The notes: generated from the sequence alone by a model not told the origin. A stretch of DNA of 64,000 bases from Laccaria trichodermophora (GCA_018417955.1 JACTVC010000022.1:310001-374000), one strand, 5' to 3'; numbered from the stretch's first letter, positions 33,190-46,266 are shown. Program-made: numbers and translations.

Positions 33190-35850
33190 AATATCACGGA
33201 CGCACAGTGAATGATCGGAGTTGGCGTCTTCTCCACTCTCCCACCAAAATCAAGGATACCCATACCACCACCCTGTCGCGTCTTTCTCCGCGTCTTCCCC
33301 TCCAAATTATTGGCGTCACCCGCTTACCCAACTAGTCCTACACACGAAGCACCAATAACAACATTCTGTGAAGGAGAAGCGTGGGCTTTCATCTCGAGTT
33401 TGAAATTTGAGGGGTGGAACTGGGAAGAACATTCTGTTGCAGGGATTCCTTTCCATTTCCTTCCTGTCTTAAACTCAAACTAATCAACGAATCAACCGAA
33501 CGAAAAGACACTCCTAGGAATTAACCGCATGTCGCGTCCACCTCCCTCTCCAGGCCTATACCCCTTCTTGGATGGACTCAACCCATTTGACGGGCGTCGA
33601 CTCGGGTTCGTTGCGTTCGAACGAGAGGGACCGGAGGGGGTTTCTATGATTATACAGCCGCGTTATGGGGCTGCTACTAAGGATGAAGATGGATGCACTG
33701 TATGGGATAGTCTGAGTTTCCTGGATAGGGAAGAGCTCGAAATGCTGAGGAGCTCGTGGATAAGATAGGATTGAGGGAGTCATTGGACATCCCGCTTGTT
33801 GCGCTGAGTAATGGGCAGACTAGGAGCCTAGCCAGGATCGCGAGGGCTGTCATGAAAGCCCCTGGATTGCTCTTGCTGAATGAGCCGTTGAGTGAGTGCT
33901 CGTCTTTCTCGTCCACTTTTCGCAAATTTCCCAATCCCCCAACGTTCTTTCGTTCTCTCCTCGAGATTGCCGCGTTTTCATCCTTGCGAATCCTCGCTTC
34001 CCGCACCCTCCTCCCTTACTTCGCTCCCTTCGTCCCTCCTTCACTCTATCTCTTGCCTCCTTCCCTTCTTTTCTACAAATACTGAACCTCTCCCCTTATT
34101 TAGCTGGCCTACACCTAATCTCCCGCTCCTACCTCCTTGCCCTCCTAGCAGACCTTCACGCATCCCGGTCCCTACGTATAATCCTCAGGATGCGTGCGCA
34201 AGAAGACCTTCCGGTGTGGATTACACATGTATGAGATGTTAGTGAGGGGGCCATTACGCAGAGGAGAAGGGGAGCGGACAAGTGAATTGGGACAACGAAG
34301 ACGTCGCGGACGCTTTGGACTTTGCAGACTTATAGGACGACGGAGGAACAGGTTGTAAACGGCGCTGTTCCGCGGGATGAGGGAGGCTGATTGTCAACCT
34401 GAAAGTCGTTGGGGTGAAGTATGGGGATAGGACCGTGAGTACTTCTTTTATTGCGCGTTTTCTCTTCTTTCCGTGTTTTTGTTTCCTTTCGTCCTTTTAC
34501 CTCGAGTTTTCCTTCCCTTTCATTCGGTTTCTTTCTCTTTTTCTTTCCCTTCCGCATGTTTTCGTTCCTTTCCTCGACTTTACTTCCTTTCCTCCGTTTT
34601 CGTCTCTTCCTGTGCGATCTTTTTTCACTTCTTGGAGTTCCCTTTGCTTTCCGCGCTTTCGGCAGTCGAAATAAGTACTGACATGGCGGTGACAGGTTCT
34701 GGCAGATCTGCAAAGGCGAGGGGTGGCACTTACAAGGGCCGAATGGTGAGTATTACGACATTTTTTCCTAGCTGGGGTCTTCGTCTCTTTCCCGGATCTC
34801 CTTTCTTTTCATTTGACCTTCCATCCGAGAAGGCTGGCCAAGTGTTTATGTCTCTTCTCCACTTTGCATTTGAATTACCTCGTTTTGGGATTTTGACCCA
34901 GTCGCGTCTTCATCGCGTCTCGCAGGAATTGAGGTTCACTCTGAGTTTCGCTGTTTTTTACTTTGGCCTTTTCTTTCGATTCATAGGGCTAACTTTGCTG
35001 CTTTCCTTTGATTTGGATTTTACCCAGCTTGGGGATTCACTTGACCTGTTCATTGGCTCATCGAAAACCACATGGTGACTCGCTTTGATTCGAATCGGCC
35101 TTGTATTCTGCTACATACCGCTTTTATCTTCACCTCTCACTACATACGCTAACTAACCTCTACAGGCTCAGGAAAAACGACGCCGCTCTCTCTCTTGACA
35201 GGCGGCCACCCACAGTCATACATGCAAGCACACCTCCACCCACCTGCCCTCCCTATCCCCTGCCACGTCATATCGATGACACACCAGTACCGAAGCGACC
35301 GCCTCAACCCGCGAAAGCATACATCAACAACTCACCTACGCACACGGCTCGGCATCATCTACCTGGAACTATTCAATGCTTTTCCTTGTCACCATGACGG
35401 TCTGGGAAGCCATCATCACGGGTTTTCGAGGGGGTTCGTACTGCCCAAGGGGGAGCGAGAGATATGTGGGCGATGTCGAACTTGGGTTTGAGGTTGAGGG
35501 AGGAAACGAAGCATTCAAGGCAGAGCGGGAGAGGAGGAGGGAAAATGAAGAGTGGCGAATCTCTCGGTGCTGGGAAGTCCTCTTTGGCCCACGTGCCTGG
35601 TCTACCACAGGAGCTCCGGAGACGGAAAAAGAGTTCGCATCCCGCCGCTTCGCTCTCCCCTGGACAACAATATGATGTACACCTTATATGTGCTCTCCAT
35701 ACCTCGTGAGATGGACGAGGGTATGATTCGTGCCGTGCGGAGATACTTGATTGAAGGTGGCGGAGTTGGGGAGGGACAGACTGTGGTGTTGGTGATTGTG
35801 CATTGGGAGGAGGTTCCCTAGGTTGGGCAGTTTAGGACTTGGGAGGGTGG
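33190..35850 (+). pseudogene. Relic of a soluble double ABC ATPase (ModF/YDR061W-like), copy 2
   Basis: In order: CEGEAWAFISSLKFEGWNWE (33370); LYPFLDGLNPFDGRRLGFVA; QPRYGAATKDEDG; ESLDIPLVALSNGQTRSLAR followed by AVMKAPGLLLLNEPLSE (first LSNGQ signature and Walker B); QEDLPVWITHV (34200). Then KVVGVKYGDRT-type sequence (34400), a Walker-A-like GSGKTTPLSLLTGGHPQSY (35164-35225), ELFNAFP/MTVWEAIITGF, WSTTGAPETEKEFA and DEGMIRAVRRYLIEGGGVGE (35720). Frames shift repeatedly and long T/C-rich introns separate the blocks. It matches the relic at 26560-27944 but keeps more of the sequence. Confidence 0.7.
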
Positions 35851-37660
35851 TGGTGGTGATGTTGGATGAGTGAGCAGTGTTGCTTGGACTTTGGGCGGAT
35901 TGGCAATGTAAAGAGGATTTCTTGTTGTTTGATTCCGAACCTCAAATAACTCCCTTACCAAATTGATTATCCGCTGACACCCTCCGCGACCTCCCACTCG
36001 GCTACCTGCTCCAAATGTTTTTTTGGTAGATGGAGGAAACTCCGATAGCTGACAGAAGCCCCCACAAATTGACAACGCCTGCCTCAAACGCCCTTTTCAT
36101 GGCATCGATGTGGCTGGCGTCTTTGACAATGCCCCCGCTCGGCGCACTTGAGAAGCTCCTCAGACCATGCTAGGTCGCTGCCGTCCACCTTGTCTACCTC
36201 CTCCAAGACAAAGTGAGCCGGGGCTGGATGATATAAACTCTTGTGCTACACATTCCTCTGTGTTTGTCTATACCTTACTCCGTTCCTTCTATGGTTTCCG
36301 AATTTCCTTATCACCTTGCATCTATTCGATTTTCCCCCGACTGACCGACCTCCTTCATTTCTTAGGTTCTGTATCCACAACACCAGTGCAATCGCCAGCC
36401 GGTGGTCGCACTGTCTTTCCCTGCCACCATGACCCGCACAACTTCCTTCGTGCACCTGTTAGCGAAGGAGTATCGATACTACCGGTACAGCCCGTGGAAA
36501 CATCACCTCTTCGCCAATGGCCCCAGGCAAACCTCTCATACAGCAACAGTCTAATCGGTTGCGCCCAGCTGTGTGGCTGTTTGGTTGTTCTCTTTCACCG
36601 AAACTCACTCAAAGATCTTTGCGATGAAGCCCGTGTATTAACTCTTCGCGCATCCTTTGAAGCTCAACACCTCGCCACTCGCTCTATATCGAGTGCATGG
36701 TGACGAAAGCAGCCACTGGGGATCGTTTTCATCTCTGGCAGTAGCGGGAAGTCGGGTAGGGAAGTCCAGGCGATCAGCCTGGCGCAAAAGGACAAACGGA
36801 TGCAAGGGGATACTTGAGGGATTCGGAAGCAAAAGCAAAAGCACGAAGGAGGAGGTAACTAAGTTGCTGAAATCAAAACGATGAAACAACACCACCCCAT
36901 ACTTTGTCCAATAACACTTACAGATGATGCCGAGAGAGAGCGGAGGTAAAAAAGCAAAATGTGCCGAGTTAAGATGAATTTATATGCAAAATGTTGGGAC
37001 TGGTGTGAGCCCCAAGCCAAGATACCATGGGTTAAGCAAAATCGATTTCCGCGACAACCAAGTGGTGGGGAGGATTTGTCAAATGATTTGCCAGGAGCTG
37101 ACTTTCAACTGGAACACGCAAAGTTGCAGAACGCTTGAAGCCTAAAGGACTCCAAGCCACCTGCGATCTCCCAAGTGTGTACGCTGTTAACAACATGAAT
37201 GTTTTGAATTTCTTGAAGCTGAAAGACACTAACGAAACGATCGGTCATGATGTGGATGAAATACCCACCTTTCGATGACGTCCGAGCATATCCCGATGAT
37301 TCTTACGCTACTGCATGATTTTGCATGAGATGTATTACAATCTTTTGGAGGCGTGAACAGATACAGGTTTTGCAGATGCCTTTGTGCTAAGGATGCCGTC
37401 GTGCAGTTGTCCACTGTGATGGACGAGGCTGGTGGACGCAGTGGTTTCTTGGGACCCAAGTTGCACGGCCAACTATCAATGTTGTATTGTACCGCCGTTT
37501 CAGGAGCACTTATTCTGTATCTTCACGGCGATGGTATCATGTCGTTACAGAGTCTTCGATCCGACCCTTTTGCGTGTCTGTGGCATACACATTAACTGAT
37601 CATAGGAAAAGAGAAGTACTGGAATGAAGTCTACCATGTCATTTTAATACGGAGAAACCT
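35851..37660. other. Gene debris, nothing nameable
   Basis: A plus-strand stretch at 36370-36700 is open for 178 codons but changes composition along its length, and another frame carries KEYRYYRYSPWKHHLFANGP. No family was recognised. 36900-37660 shows no supported gene. Confidence 0.4.
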
Positions 37661-37669
37661 CGTCTACAA

Positions 37670-39050
37670 CCTCCTCCTGTTCCCGCTTTCTCTCTTCGCA
37701 TCCTCCTCACTGGCCGGGTTCTCCTTCTCCCACACCTTCAAAGCCTCCTCATACGCCTCCCAAACAAGCCTCCCAGCAACCTCCCTGCCGTACTCTCCAT
37801 CATCCGGGATTTCCAATACGGGCTTCAACACTTCTCAGGCATCGCATCGGGAACTTGGGTCGGTTGCACAGGGACTTTGAATGGCGTTGGGAGGAAAAGG
37901 GCGTGTAGCACGGATTGCACAGTTATTTCTGGGGACTTGAAGAAGATCCGAACGACGGGCTGGAGGATGATGTAGCTAGGCACAATCAGAACGTATCGCG
38001 CTGCAATGCACATAAAACTCACAGGGCTATTCCGAAAGGTGCGGACGTATCGTCCAATCGGCGGTGAAGAGAGCTGAGATAGTGTCGACTCTGCTTATGC
38101 CTGGACACACGCTTACAGCGACGATGTTTCACTTTTGCGCTTTAATGTTGACCACAGGGACAGAGGACGAGCCTTCTTCCGGTTTAGGTATCTGTGCAGC
38201 TGGGAGTGCATCTAGAATACGTTGGAGATGTCGTGAGACGATGATGCTTCGTAGAGAACGGATGCCTCCCGTCAGGAAAACGGACTTTTCTTTTGGGGGA
38301 TCGAAACGAGGTAAGAGGGTAGCGGCTGCTGCGTAAAATGGGTTGACGACGTTGATAACCCAGATGTCCCGTTCTACAGGCGCAACCAGGAGTGCTGGCA
38401 ATGACAGCGTGGTGATCAAGAACGTCGCTAACGAACCCGCATTCCGCTCCTTTTCTTTATCCTTACGAGAGAAGAACGAGCCAGTTTGGTGGTACTCGTG
38501 GGCGAAGATGATAGCGTCGATTCTCTGGTCTTGCCCGGTGAGAAATCGAGTACAGAAAGAGCGTATGGAGGCAGGAGAGGAGACATCGCATTCCTCTGCG
38601 AATATTTGTTCATTCGAGGTGGTTGTGCGGAGGAGACTGATGAGGATGGTTATGTTGGCAGAGTCGATTGGGTCTGGGGAAAGAGCGATTACGTGGGCTC
38701 CTCGTTGGGCTAGTGAATGGACCCAGTGGTGTAAATCCGCCCTAGATGGTGTTTCTCAGCAGTCAAACCACAGAGCAATGCGAAATGCAGTTGTGCTCAC
38801 CGTTATCAACACCGTTCTGGCATGTACATCTCGTTCACGGGTCGTTCGTCGGCCTTGGCAGACGGCATGTAGCGTGAGGACCACTACAATCCCAACGATG
38901 ATGTGGACGTTGTATTGAGTCGGAAATAATGAAGACGCGAAAGCTTCCGCAATTTTGAGGACCATAAGATACTGGTGGAAACAATGAGGAAACAGTTGTC
39001 ACCATTGTCACTTGCAATTTGTTCCCGACTCCGACAACCCAACGTCTGTT
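37670..39050 (-). pseudogene. Short-chain dehydrogenase-like relic
   Basis: Minus-strand pieces in order from 39050 are: membrane-like LPTQYNVHIIVGIVVVLTLH; GRRTTRERDVHARTVLIT; QRGAHVIALSPDPIDSANIT; ECDVSSPASIRSFCTRFLTG followed by QDQRIDAIIFAHEY; ALLVAPVERDIWVINVVNPF followed by YAAAA; SLRSIIVSRHLQRILDALPA; NIVAVSVCPGISRVDTISAL; SPEITVQSVLHALFLPTPFK; and GEYGREVAGRLVWEAYEEAL. This order (N-terminal membrane anchor, G-A-H-V-I-A-L strand, C-D-V-S-S, NVV-P-x-Y-A, V-S-V-C-P-G-I) is an SDR-type Rossmann protein of basidiomycetes. The GxxxGIG motif is lost and stops and frameshifts separate the blocks, so it is not functional. Confidence 0.6.
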
Positions 39051-39059
39051 GAACTCGGC

Positions 39060-42000
39060 CGCCATTACCTATAACATTCAACGATGAACCCTCCTACTTA
39101 ATGTACAAATGACAGGGAAAAATAAGCCAAGAACGCAATGGACGCCGCTTTCCACGATCGGATTCACCACGGAGCACGAATCTTGTGAAACCGCACAGCA
39201 TTGCGACGCGTCGTGGACGACGAGAGGATGCGAGAACGTTGCATAGGACTACCGTAAGCAATTTCACTCCTTGAAAGACTTCTGCATCTTACTATTGGTG
39301 CAGACTTCGCGTCCAACGACGTTAGGACGAGGATTGACACGTACAGAAGGACATCAATGATTACTCATGCAAACATCCGTGAAGCTGGTGCTGAAGCGCA
39401 TCATCGTGTTGCGCAGGCGTTTTCCCTTGGTTTTCCGCGGTACCCTTGTTCGTTTTGAATTGCTACTTGGGTTCATCAACCGAAAACGTGGGACCAGTCG
39501 ACTCCGAGCAGGAGTTAGCACCGAGATCATATATCTGCGGCGGACGGCCCGATTCAAGATTGCTAGTTTTCAGACAAGGTCGGGACCAGAAGTTTGATTC
39601 ATGGTGAAAAGGTGAGTCTTGAACTCGGTGGTAAAGCGCACAATGAGACACGGCTTCTTTACTGAATTTTTTTTTCGCGTGTCCAAAAGATAACGATTAG
39701 TCGGCAGCCGTGCACATGGAATTGGCTTCAAAGCCTTCAGGCCTTTAGGGAGTCTCCCGGTCTCCGACTTCTGTTACACTGTTACCGCGGGAATACTAAG
39801 AGCCAGACCGTCAAGTTCAAACTGGTGTGGTTTGGAAGTACCACCTTATCACTGGATGCGCCATTCCGGTTGGTTGATTAGAGGACCTTTGCGCTCCTTT
39901 CAACTCCTCGCTCAATGTGGCAGGATGAAGTACCGCAGCAAAGGCCCAAGTGCAGAGTGCGGTACTTTTGCTCAACCACTCAAACGTCGATTGGACACTT
40001 CATTCTCGTTACGCCCCCTATGAATGTCCACATGAGTCCATCCGCATCGGCTCATGGTATTTACTGAACACACAACCAGATTCATTGTCTCCCCGCTTCC
40101 CTAAAAGATCATTCCGGACGTTTGTTGGACGTTCTCCTTCTTCAAGTTGATTATGTAATTAATTAAATAATTTCTGTGAAATTTTCTAACAGCTTTCTTC
40201 AGTGAACGTCTAAAGCCCCATCTGCTCGAGAACGGCAGGTACAATGACCTTGGGCTTAATGATGTGGAAGAACGATAGTTCGACAGAGGGAGACGGAAAC
40301 TGGTCGTCTACACAAAATGATGGGGGAAGAAAGGGAAAGACGAGTTTGGACAATAAAGTAAGGGACGAGAGGGACTTAACGCGGATGGCGTGAGAGAACG
40401 CGTGGACGAGCGCTCAACGTGCGCAATAGGTAAGCTTTAAGTACGCGTATAGCGTCTTTTGAAGTTCTTGCGTGCGTGTAATATTCTTGAGGAGTCCAAA
40501 CGAAAGCCGAGGTCGACAAGTTTGGAAGGGGGAAGGGTGTTGAATGTAAATTACTTAAAATCTTAAAAGTCTTGGTGAGAACGAAGTCAAGAGAGGGGAA
40601 GAATACTCCATTCGCAAGGTGGGAGGTCACCTAAATACAAAAACAGAAATCACAAGGCATTCTACACGTTCTCGTGCTGCCTGTCCAATAATTCTAAAAA
40701 AAGTCACGACATTCTATAGAACACCAAAAAGAAAATGTCCTCGGCGCACCCGTCAGATTCCTCTGTCAAACCTTTAGACTGGGGATGACTCGGGGAACCG
40801 TCCGATGCTGGGGAGTCTATTTACGGACGCACTGCCGCCCTCAGCGCGGACTTCCCAGCTATCGTTAGCTCGACCCTACCGCCCAGCCCTCGGGTGTAAC
40901 TTCGGTCTCTTGAGGATACGCCGTTAATATAAAAAAAAACAACAACCGTTAAAAAAAACAATGATAATAAAAAAACGAAATAAAAGAAAGTACGTGCACA
41001 CGCAAACGAGTCCAGATCCGATCCTTCAAATTCCACCAAAAGGGCCGAACGAAGAAGTTGCCGATGATGATGTCACTTTGATGGAAGCGTTTACGGTAAC
41101 TTGTCGGTTATTGCGTCATTTGATGGTGAATCTTGTAGGAACACTTCAGGAGCGCATTAGCTTGTGCGCAACGAAAACCCTAAAAAAAACGCGACTACTC
41201 CAAACACTTGAACTTTAGTAAAAGACACAAATAGAATAAAACAATAAAAGAAAAGAGAAAAATTCTAAAATAAAAGTCCAAAATAAAAAAAGGGGGGGCG
41301 TCATGAAAGGTTCATGATGCACTTCCACAACGATTACGTTTATCCTGTCTCTTGTCACTCTTCACAGACCGATATCGGAAGTGCAGACCACCTCATCTCC
41401 ATCATCCGACTCATTCCCCTCAGCGTAATCATTGTACATAAACTCATCATCAAAGTCGGTTCCTGGTCAAGGGCGGAGCACAATTTTAATTTAATATATC
41501 ATGTTGATTTTTTTCGTAAGGCCAGTATGGCTGGACTAACCAACCAGGCGTGTGAACAACCTTCCATATATAGGTAAAATCTATAAATAGGTAACATGTT
41601 TTTGGCGTCATTTGGGCATGTCAGCCTTGTCAGCTGCCATCTTGTCCTTCGTTTGCTGCCCCTTCCTCTGCTTTTCTCCATGCTCTTATTACATGGGTCA
41701 CAAACCTACTCATTGATACCACAATCCAGTCCAATGCACAAAAGGTACTGCATGCCCACAATGTCTCACAGCTTTTTTGCCCACAGGTAATTACTGAGTA
41801 CTCCACTTTTGTCCTCCACCTCAACTGCATCTATGCTCTTACCACAATCACAATGCAGATGTCTTGAATAATGTCTGCAATCCTTATTATATACTAGGTT
41901 TTTTGAAAGGGATTATCATCCTAAGTGTAAATGGCACATACTTACTGGTTCTGGCAGGGTCATTCTGAGAAATATCCCACTTGTAAGTGAGGACAGCTTG

Positions 42001-42090
42001 CGACCCTGGGAAATATTCCCCTTGTAAGTGATGACAGCTTGCTAAACACCTCAGAGACACACCAGAGCTCATCTGGCCCATGAATTACCT
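39060..42090. other. AT-rich region with scattered exon-like scraps
   Basis: A minus-strand acidic tail (DFDDEFMYNDYAEGNESDDG, stop at 41362) follows a possible acceptor near 41466 and looks like the last exon of a lost gene. Another exon-like tail (SYTRGLGGRVELTIAGKSAL) ends at 40821. GGCCAG...GGCTGGACTAACCAACC at 41520-41546 recurs near 43084. Nothing else is supported. Confidence 0.35.
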
Positions 42091-42097
42091 GAAATTG

Positions 42098-43062
42098 GTA
42101 CTATGTTTGTTCAGGTGTTTGAAACTTTTTCAGCACTTCGTGATTTCTGACTCACCACCTCATCAAATTCTTTGGATTTTTTTACAGGCCAATAATCTTT
42201 TTTCTCTTCTATAAGAGTATCTACTTTTTTTTGGTATAAATGTGTTGTGTTTGCTGTGGGAGGCATTCCAGTGCTCAGGCCCGGTGAAAATCAACTCCGA
42301 TCAGGCCGAGTCACAGTGACTGTGGTCGATTTGCTTGGCTTGTGTGAGCATCAATCGAGTTAGATATATTTCAGGCGATTTGCAAGGCTGACCCACACTA
42401 AAAACCGCACTGCATACATGGCTTACATCGTGTAATATCGAGTTGGATCGAACTCAAATCTATTTGTATAGAATTCTGTCGATAAAATGACACCTTACAT
42501 CTTGCTTACATCGCTTCAATTCTAGGCAATCAGATCTACCTCGGAATAACCCGAGTCATTTATGACTGGGGCTCAGGGTTCAGATATATCAGGAGATTGG
42601 AACTCGTGTCACACAAGGTAACAACAAATTTGGCTGATGGATGATGCATCGATGATGTGTGAATGTCATGCAAATGTCATGTTTTTCGAGCTGTTTCACA
42701 GCAGAATTTGGTCTTTTGCCCTTCCTGAAACAACAACTTCACCTCGCTATCTAAATTTTTCTATTTGAACTTAAGTATGCCATTCAAATGCAATTGGAAA
42801 GTTTTAGAATAAACAGTCAAGCCGATCTGGAGGGATCTGAGTAAACATTTCCATACTTTTGTTTGTCTGGTGTAATGAAAACCACAAATCCATGTCCCCA
42901 GACCACAAATCTTTGACTCTTGTTCTAAAATTTTGAGACAATAAATGTAATACATAAATACACCTTCTGTGAAAATTCCAAGGCCTCAAGGTAAGTGGAA
43001 GGTAAAATAATCCACAGTTTCAAACACCTGATGGGTTTCAAACACCTGAACAAACATAGTAC
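42098..43062. mobile_element. 965-bp non-autonomous element with 28-bp perfect TIRs
   Basis: GTACTATGTTTGTTCAGGTG and the next eight bases (TTTGAAAC) at 42098-42125 are repeated exactly as the reverse complement at 43035-43062. The interior is AT-rich, with words such as CGAGTCACAGTGACTGTGG, and has no coding capacity. A clear target duplication is not visible. It is probably a MITE-like DNA transposon. Confidence 0.7.
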
Positions 43063-43102
43063 TTCAAATAAAAAAAATTTAACGGCCAGCCGGCCGGACT
43101 AA

Positions 43103-43726
43103 CTAACCAACCCCATATGGCAGATTCAAATCCTGCTCCCCCCTTGTTCCTGGTGGTATCAAAAACATCTCCAGTCGCTCCAGTGATCTATCCTCCCTGA
43201 GCATGACGTGGAGACGAATGGCTAGCGTTGCCACGATCGAAAGTTTATCCTCGAAGGACTCCATGATACTCCGCGTTAAGGGGCAGTCTTTCGACCAACC
43301 TGACAGAATTAGGATGTTGAGGAGAGAGCTGCACATGAACTCTATCATCTGGGTTTTTCTGTTATCTGATGGACCGAGTCGTGCGCGGGTGATGGTGTGC
43401 CATCTCTCAGCGGCTTTTGGTTCTTCTAAATCACTTCTGTCAGTCATTGCAGCTGACGGTGAGGGTTGGATGCTTACCAACTCCTTGAATCCTCGAATAC
43501 AGCGTCTCCAAGAAGGCGTCATATTCCCAATGACATGAATACTACGACGTGATGAGGCGGTTGCAGCAGTACGCCAAACACACCTGGAAAGCGATCTGAA
43601 GCGCGCCCTCTTCCCGAAAACCTGACTCTTGGCACCATCAACCCCAGAACCGTCACGTTCACGTCCTTTGGCGTGAATTTCTTGGACCCTGAGATAGGGA
43701 GGTACGCATATATTGCGGTGAGTCAT
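43103..43726 (-). CDS. Truncated unknown Agaricomycete-type gene, three exons
   Basis: Splicing as complement(about 43592..43726, 43491..43551, 43103..43452) yields exon ends LSR/FQ, then YSCHWEYDAFLETLYSRIQG, then RSDLEEPKAAERWHTITRAR. LSIVATLAIRLHVMLREDRS and MFLIPPGTRGEQ follow. The helical blocks AFLETLYSRIQ and VATLAIRL-x-V-M-L-x-E-D followed by IPPGT look like an internal part of a mushroom protein of unknown function. The frame ends soon after PPGT, next to the TIR element ending at 43062, so the C-terminus appears to be lost. Confidence 0.4.
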   Translation of the reverse strand: MTHRNICVPPYLRVQEIHAKGRERDGSGVDGAKSQVFGKRARFRSLSRCVWRTAATASSRRSIHVIGNMTPSWRRCIRGFKELVSIQPSPSAAMTDRSDLEEPKAAERWHTITRARLGPSDNRKTQMIEFMCSSLLNILILSGWSKDCPLTRSIMESFEDKLSIVATLAIRLHVMLREDRSLERLEMFLIPPGTRGEQDLNLPYGVG

Positions 43727-43729
43727 CCA

Positions 43730-44416
43730 GTCACGGTGATGCTTATATGTACGAAAACCTTACGTGAATTGAAAAGTTATGTCTGGGCGTGATCGTCCGA
43801 CAATCTGAAAACGGTTACTGCAAAGCACTAAAGAACGGCACGCGGAAAATACTGGGACAAACAACTATCAATGTTGGATTTTTTCTGTTACTTACCACAC
43901 CTGAAACAAGGGACGATCGGACACCTAAGCGAAGAGATTGACAGATGCAAGGACAAATTAATCATTTTTGACTATTGTTTGTTGATAAGATGGACTCATT
44001 ATAAGATTTTTAGTCTGACAACCAATTCCGCCGAGGGCCGAATCTTATTGTTGTATTTTAAAATTTCCATCAAACTTTATTATAATTGTGTTTGATTCCT
44101 TCGAAAAGTTGACAAATCTTAGGACAAACAAAAAATATGTAGCCTAATATATCATACTTTCACAGCTTCTTACAGGTACAAAATCTGTATATAGAACATA
44201 TTATTGAACAATTTCAAAATCCGTATTGACGCCATACTTGGAAAATGGTCCGCGTAAATATACAACAACATATATATAATCTGACATCAAATCTGTCAAA
44301 AAGACGAAGCAAATGTCAGATTTGGAGTATTTCCAGGAAACGAAGCGAATATCCCGGTGAAAGGGCCACTCACAGGATAATCAAAGTTACTCATGGGGTG
44401 AACTCTATTTAGAGAA
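43730..44416. other. AT-rich spacer, no gene seen
   Basis: Short frames only. It lies downstream of the WD40 gene ending at 44417 and would contain that gene's 3' region. Confidence 0.5.
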
Positions 44417-45997
44417 TCAGACTGTTATTATGAACTGACCAACCAACAAGGTCACAACCAGTGTGACGGCCTGCCATAATTTCAAGGAGTTAGATGCGGC
44501 GTGGTGAGGTTGGGCTTGGACCTGGACCGGTGGGATCACATTCTCAACCTAGGAGGGAAAACTCTTATTCGAAATTGTCATGAATTACAATAGCGCTCAA
44601 AATACTTTACCTTAGCAGGTTCCCAAACCTTGATGGCGGCACCGTTTGAGTCGGAGGAGCCTGTGATGATAAGGCATCCATCTGAAGAGGAATATGTCTA
44701 TTCAGCAAATGAGAATTCTTAAGAATGATACAACCGATGGAAGGAAGTTACCGTAACAATCTGCACCAGTGTTCCAACTTGTAAGAGCTATCAGCTTTAG
44801 AATAGGTCTAAAGGAAATTAAAATACCTTGTCCATGTGGAAGAACCGTAAGTAGACCTACGCAGGAGTCGTAGACCCAAGCAGACCCATTATCTCCACCA
44901 ACAACTATGAGAGACCCTTGAAGCGCAGAAGAAACGAGAAGTGGAACATTGAGACGAATGGGATGGGTGAATGATCGCAGTGGTTGGCCTGGAGGCAGTG
45001 AGTATATGTCGATTCTGTTGACAAGATTTGTCACTATCAGTAACTGGTTGTCCGCTGCCATCGTCGCATGGCCACTGGCGTGCGCCCATCAAATCAAGAA
45101 TTATGGTATGTTGTGCCTACGCACATTCGAGTCGGTAACTGGTATGACCACAACATAGTCCAAGGCGAGACCTGATATGCAACTCTACAGAGCGAAGACA
45201 GAAATGAGCTTGGAAAGAAGGCGCCGGACTTACAGGCCACCTACACTTTGTGCGACTCCAAATAAGTGACAAGCACACTTGAGCCCTGATCAAAAAAGGA
45301 AACGCTCCTAGCAATAGCTTCCCGTGGACTCGTCGCAATGATGTTGGAGAGTTGTCCTAATCTCCCCAATTTAGTAGCGTTCAATGAATGGTTTCAGAAG
45401 CTCACCGTTCGAATCAATCGTCCACAATTTCAGACAGCCGTTTCCGACGGTAGCGATTTGTTTGCTCCCCAAGCTGAAATCGATGTCCTCGACAGGTCCA
45501 ACATGAGCGGCTACAGAGGCAGCAAGATCGTAATGATTCTATAATATAGAGTTAGTGAAGGGGGATGAGAAAGGCGGCAGGGCTTACCTTCGTTGGCGCC
45601 TGGCAATAAACCGACAAAGTACCGTCAGCACAGCCAAAAGCAAAGCTTGAAATTGGATCGAGCGATGTGGGCATCCAAGCCGAAGAGGAAATGGAGCCGT
45701 TGAATAAGACGGAGATGACCTGGAATTCGATCCCTTGGACCAAGTCCCAAACTATAACGAGACAATCATCGCCTGCGTAAAATAAATTAGATTGGATACG
45801 CTGCTAAGATCGACGCTAAGATCGACGCAAGCTCACCTCTGCTGAGAAGCCTTGAGCCATCTTGGCTTATTTGGAGGGTATTGATCGCATTAGTGTGGCG
45901 AGTGAGTGTTTGCTTGCACTTAAACTAAGATCGTATGAGAATGGCCATTGTGATGCATGTTCTGAGTACTTACCGTAGGGATGGTGGTTGAATTCAT
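44417..45997 (-). CDS. WD40-repeat protein with C-terminal membrane segment
   Basis: Ten exons, complement(44417..44548, 44611..44697, 44752..44777, 44827..45074, 45125..45184, 45245..45356, 45406..45538, 45588..45772, 45837..45924, 45974..45997), total 1095 nt and read without a break (364 aa). WD40 blades are visible as TRHTNAINTLQISQDGSRLL with DDCLVIVWDL, FAFGCADGTLSVY, HVGPVEDIDFSLGSKQIATV with GNGCLKLWTID, and VNRIDIYSLP, then GSLIVVGGDNGSAWVYDS and SSDGCLIITGSSDSNGAAIK followed by VW. The last 25 residues (LWQAVTLVVTLLVGQFIITV) form a tail anchor, so the propeller should face the cytosol from a membrane. A truncated paralogue lies at 56853-57498, with a related upstream dyad. The function is unknown. 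Confidence 0.85.
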
Positions 45998-46266
45998 CGT
46001 AGGCAGGTATAGAGGATACCTATCATCCCGTCAGTTATAGACCACAAAGAACAAAAAAGGTGGCCAATTGTCTCCTGTTCCTCATTCCTGCATTCCGATT
46101 ATCTTTCTTTTTGTTTTTTACGATTCTCTTTCTTCTTGTTCTTTATTTCGTTTCCTACGCTTACTTCTTACAGCTAAGGTAAAGTTCTACTATGAATGTA
46201 TCTATGATGAGTGGGAGTGAGCGGGAGAGTGTGTTTGTGTGGTTTGGCGTCTATTGGCTTGAGTGA

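Noticed and set aside
34330..34713. Lys/Arg/Glu-rich minus-strand ORF
   Set aside because: Antisense shadow of the pyrimidine-rich intron-like tract in the second ABC relic.
43103..43726. Single 207-codon minus-strand ORF read straight through
   Set aside because: The frame crosses two good introns (GTGTGT...CGTAG and GTAAGC...GACAG); splicing them gives a more protein-like sequence.
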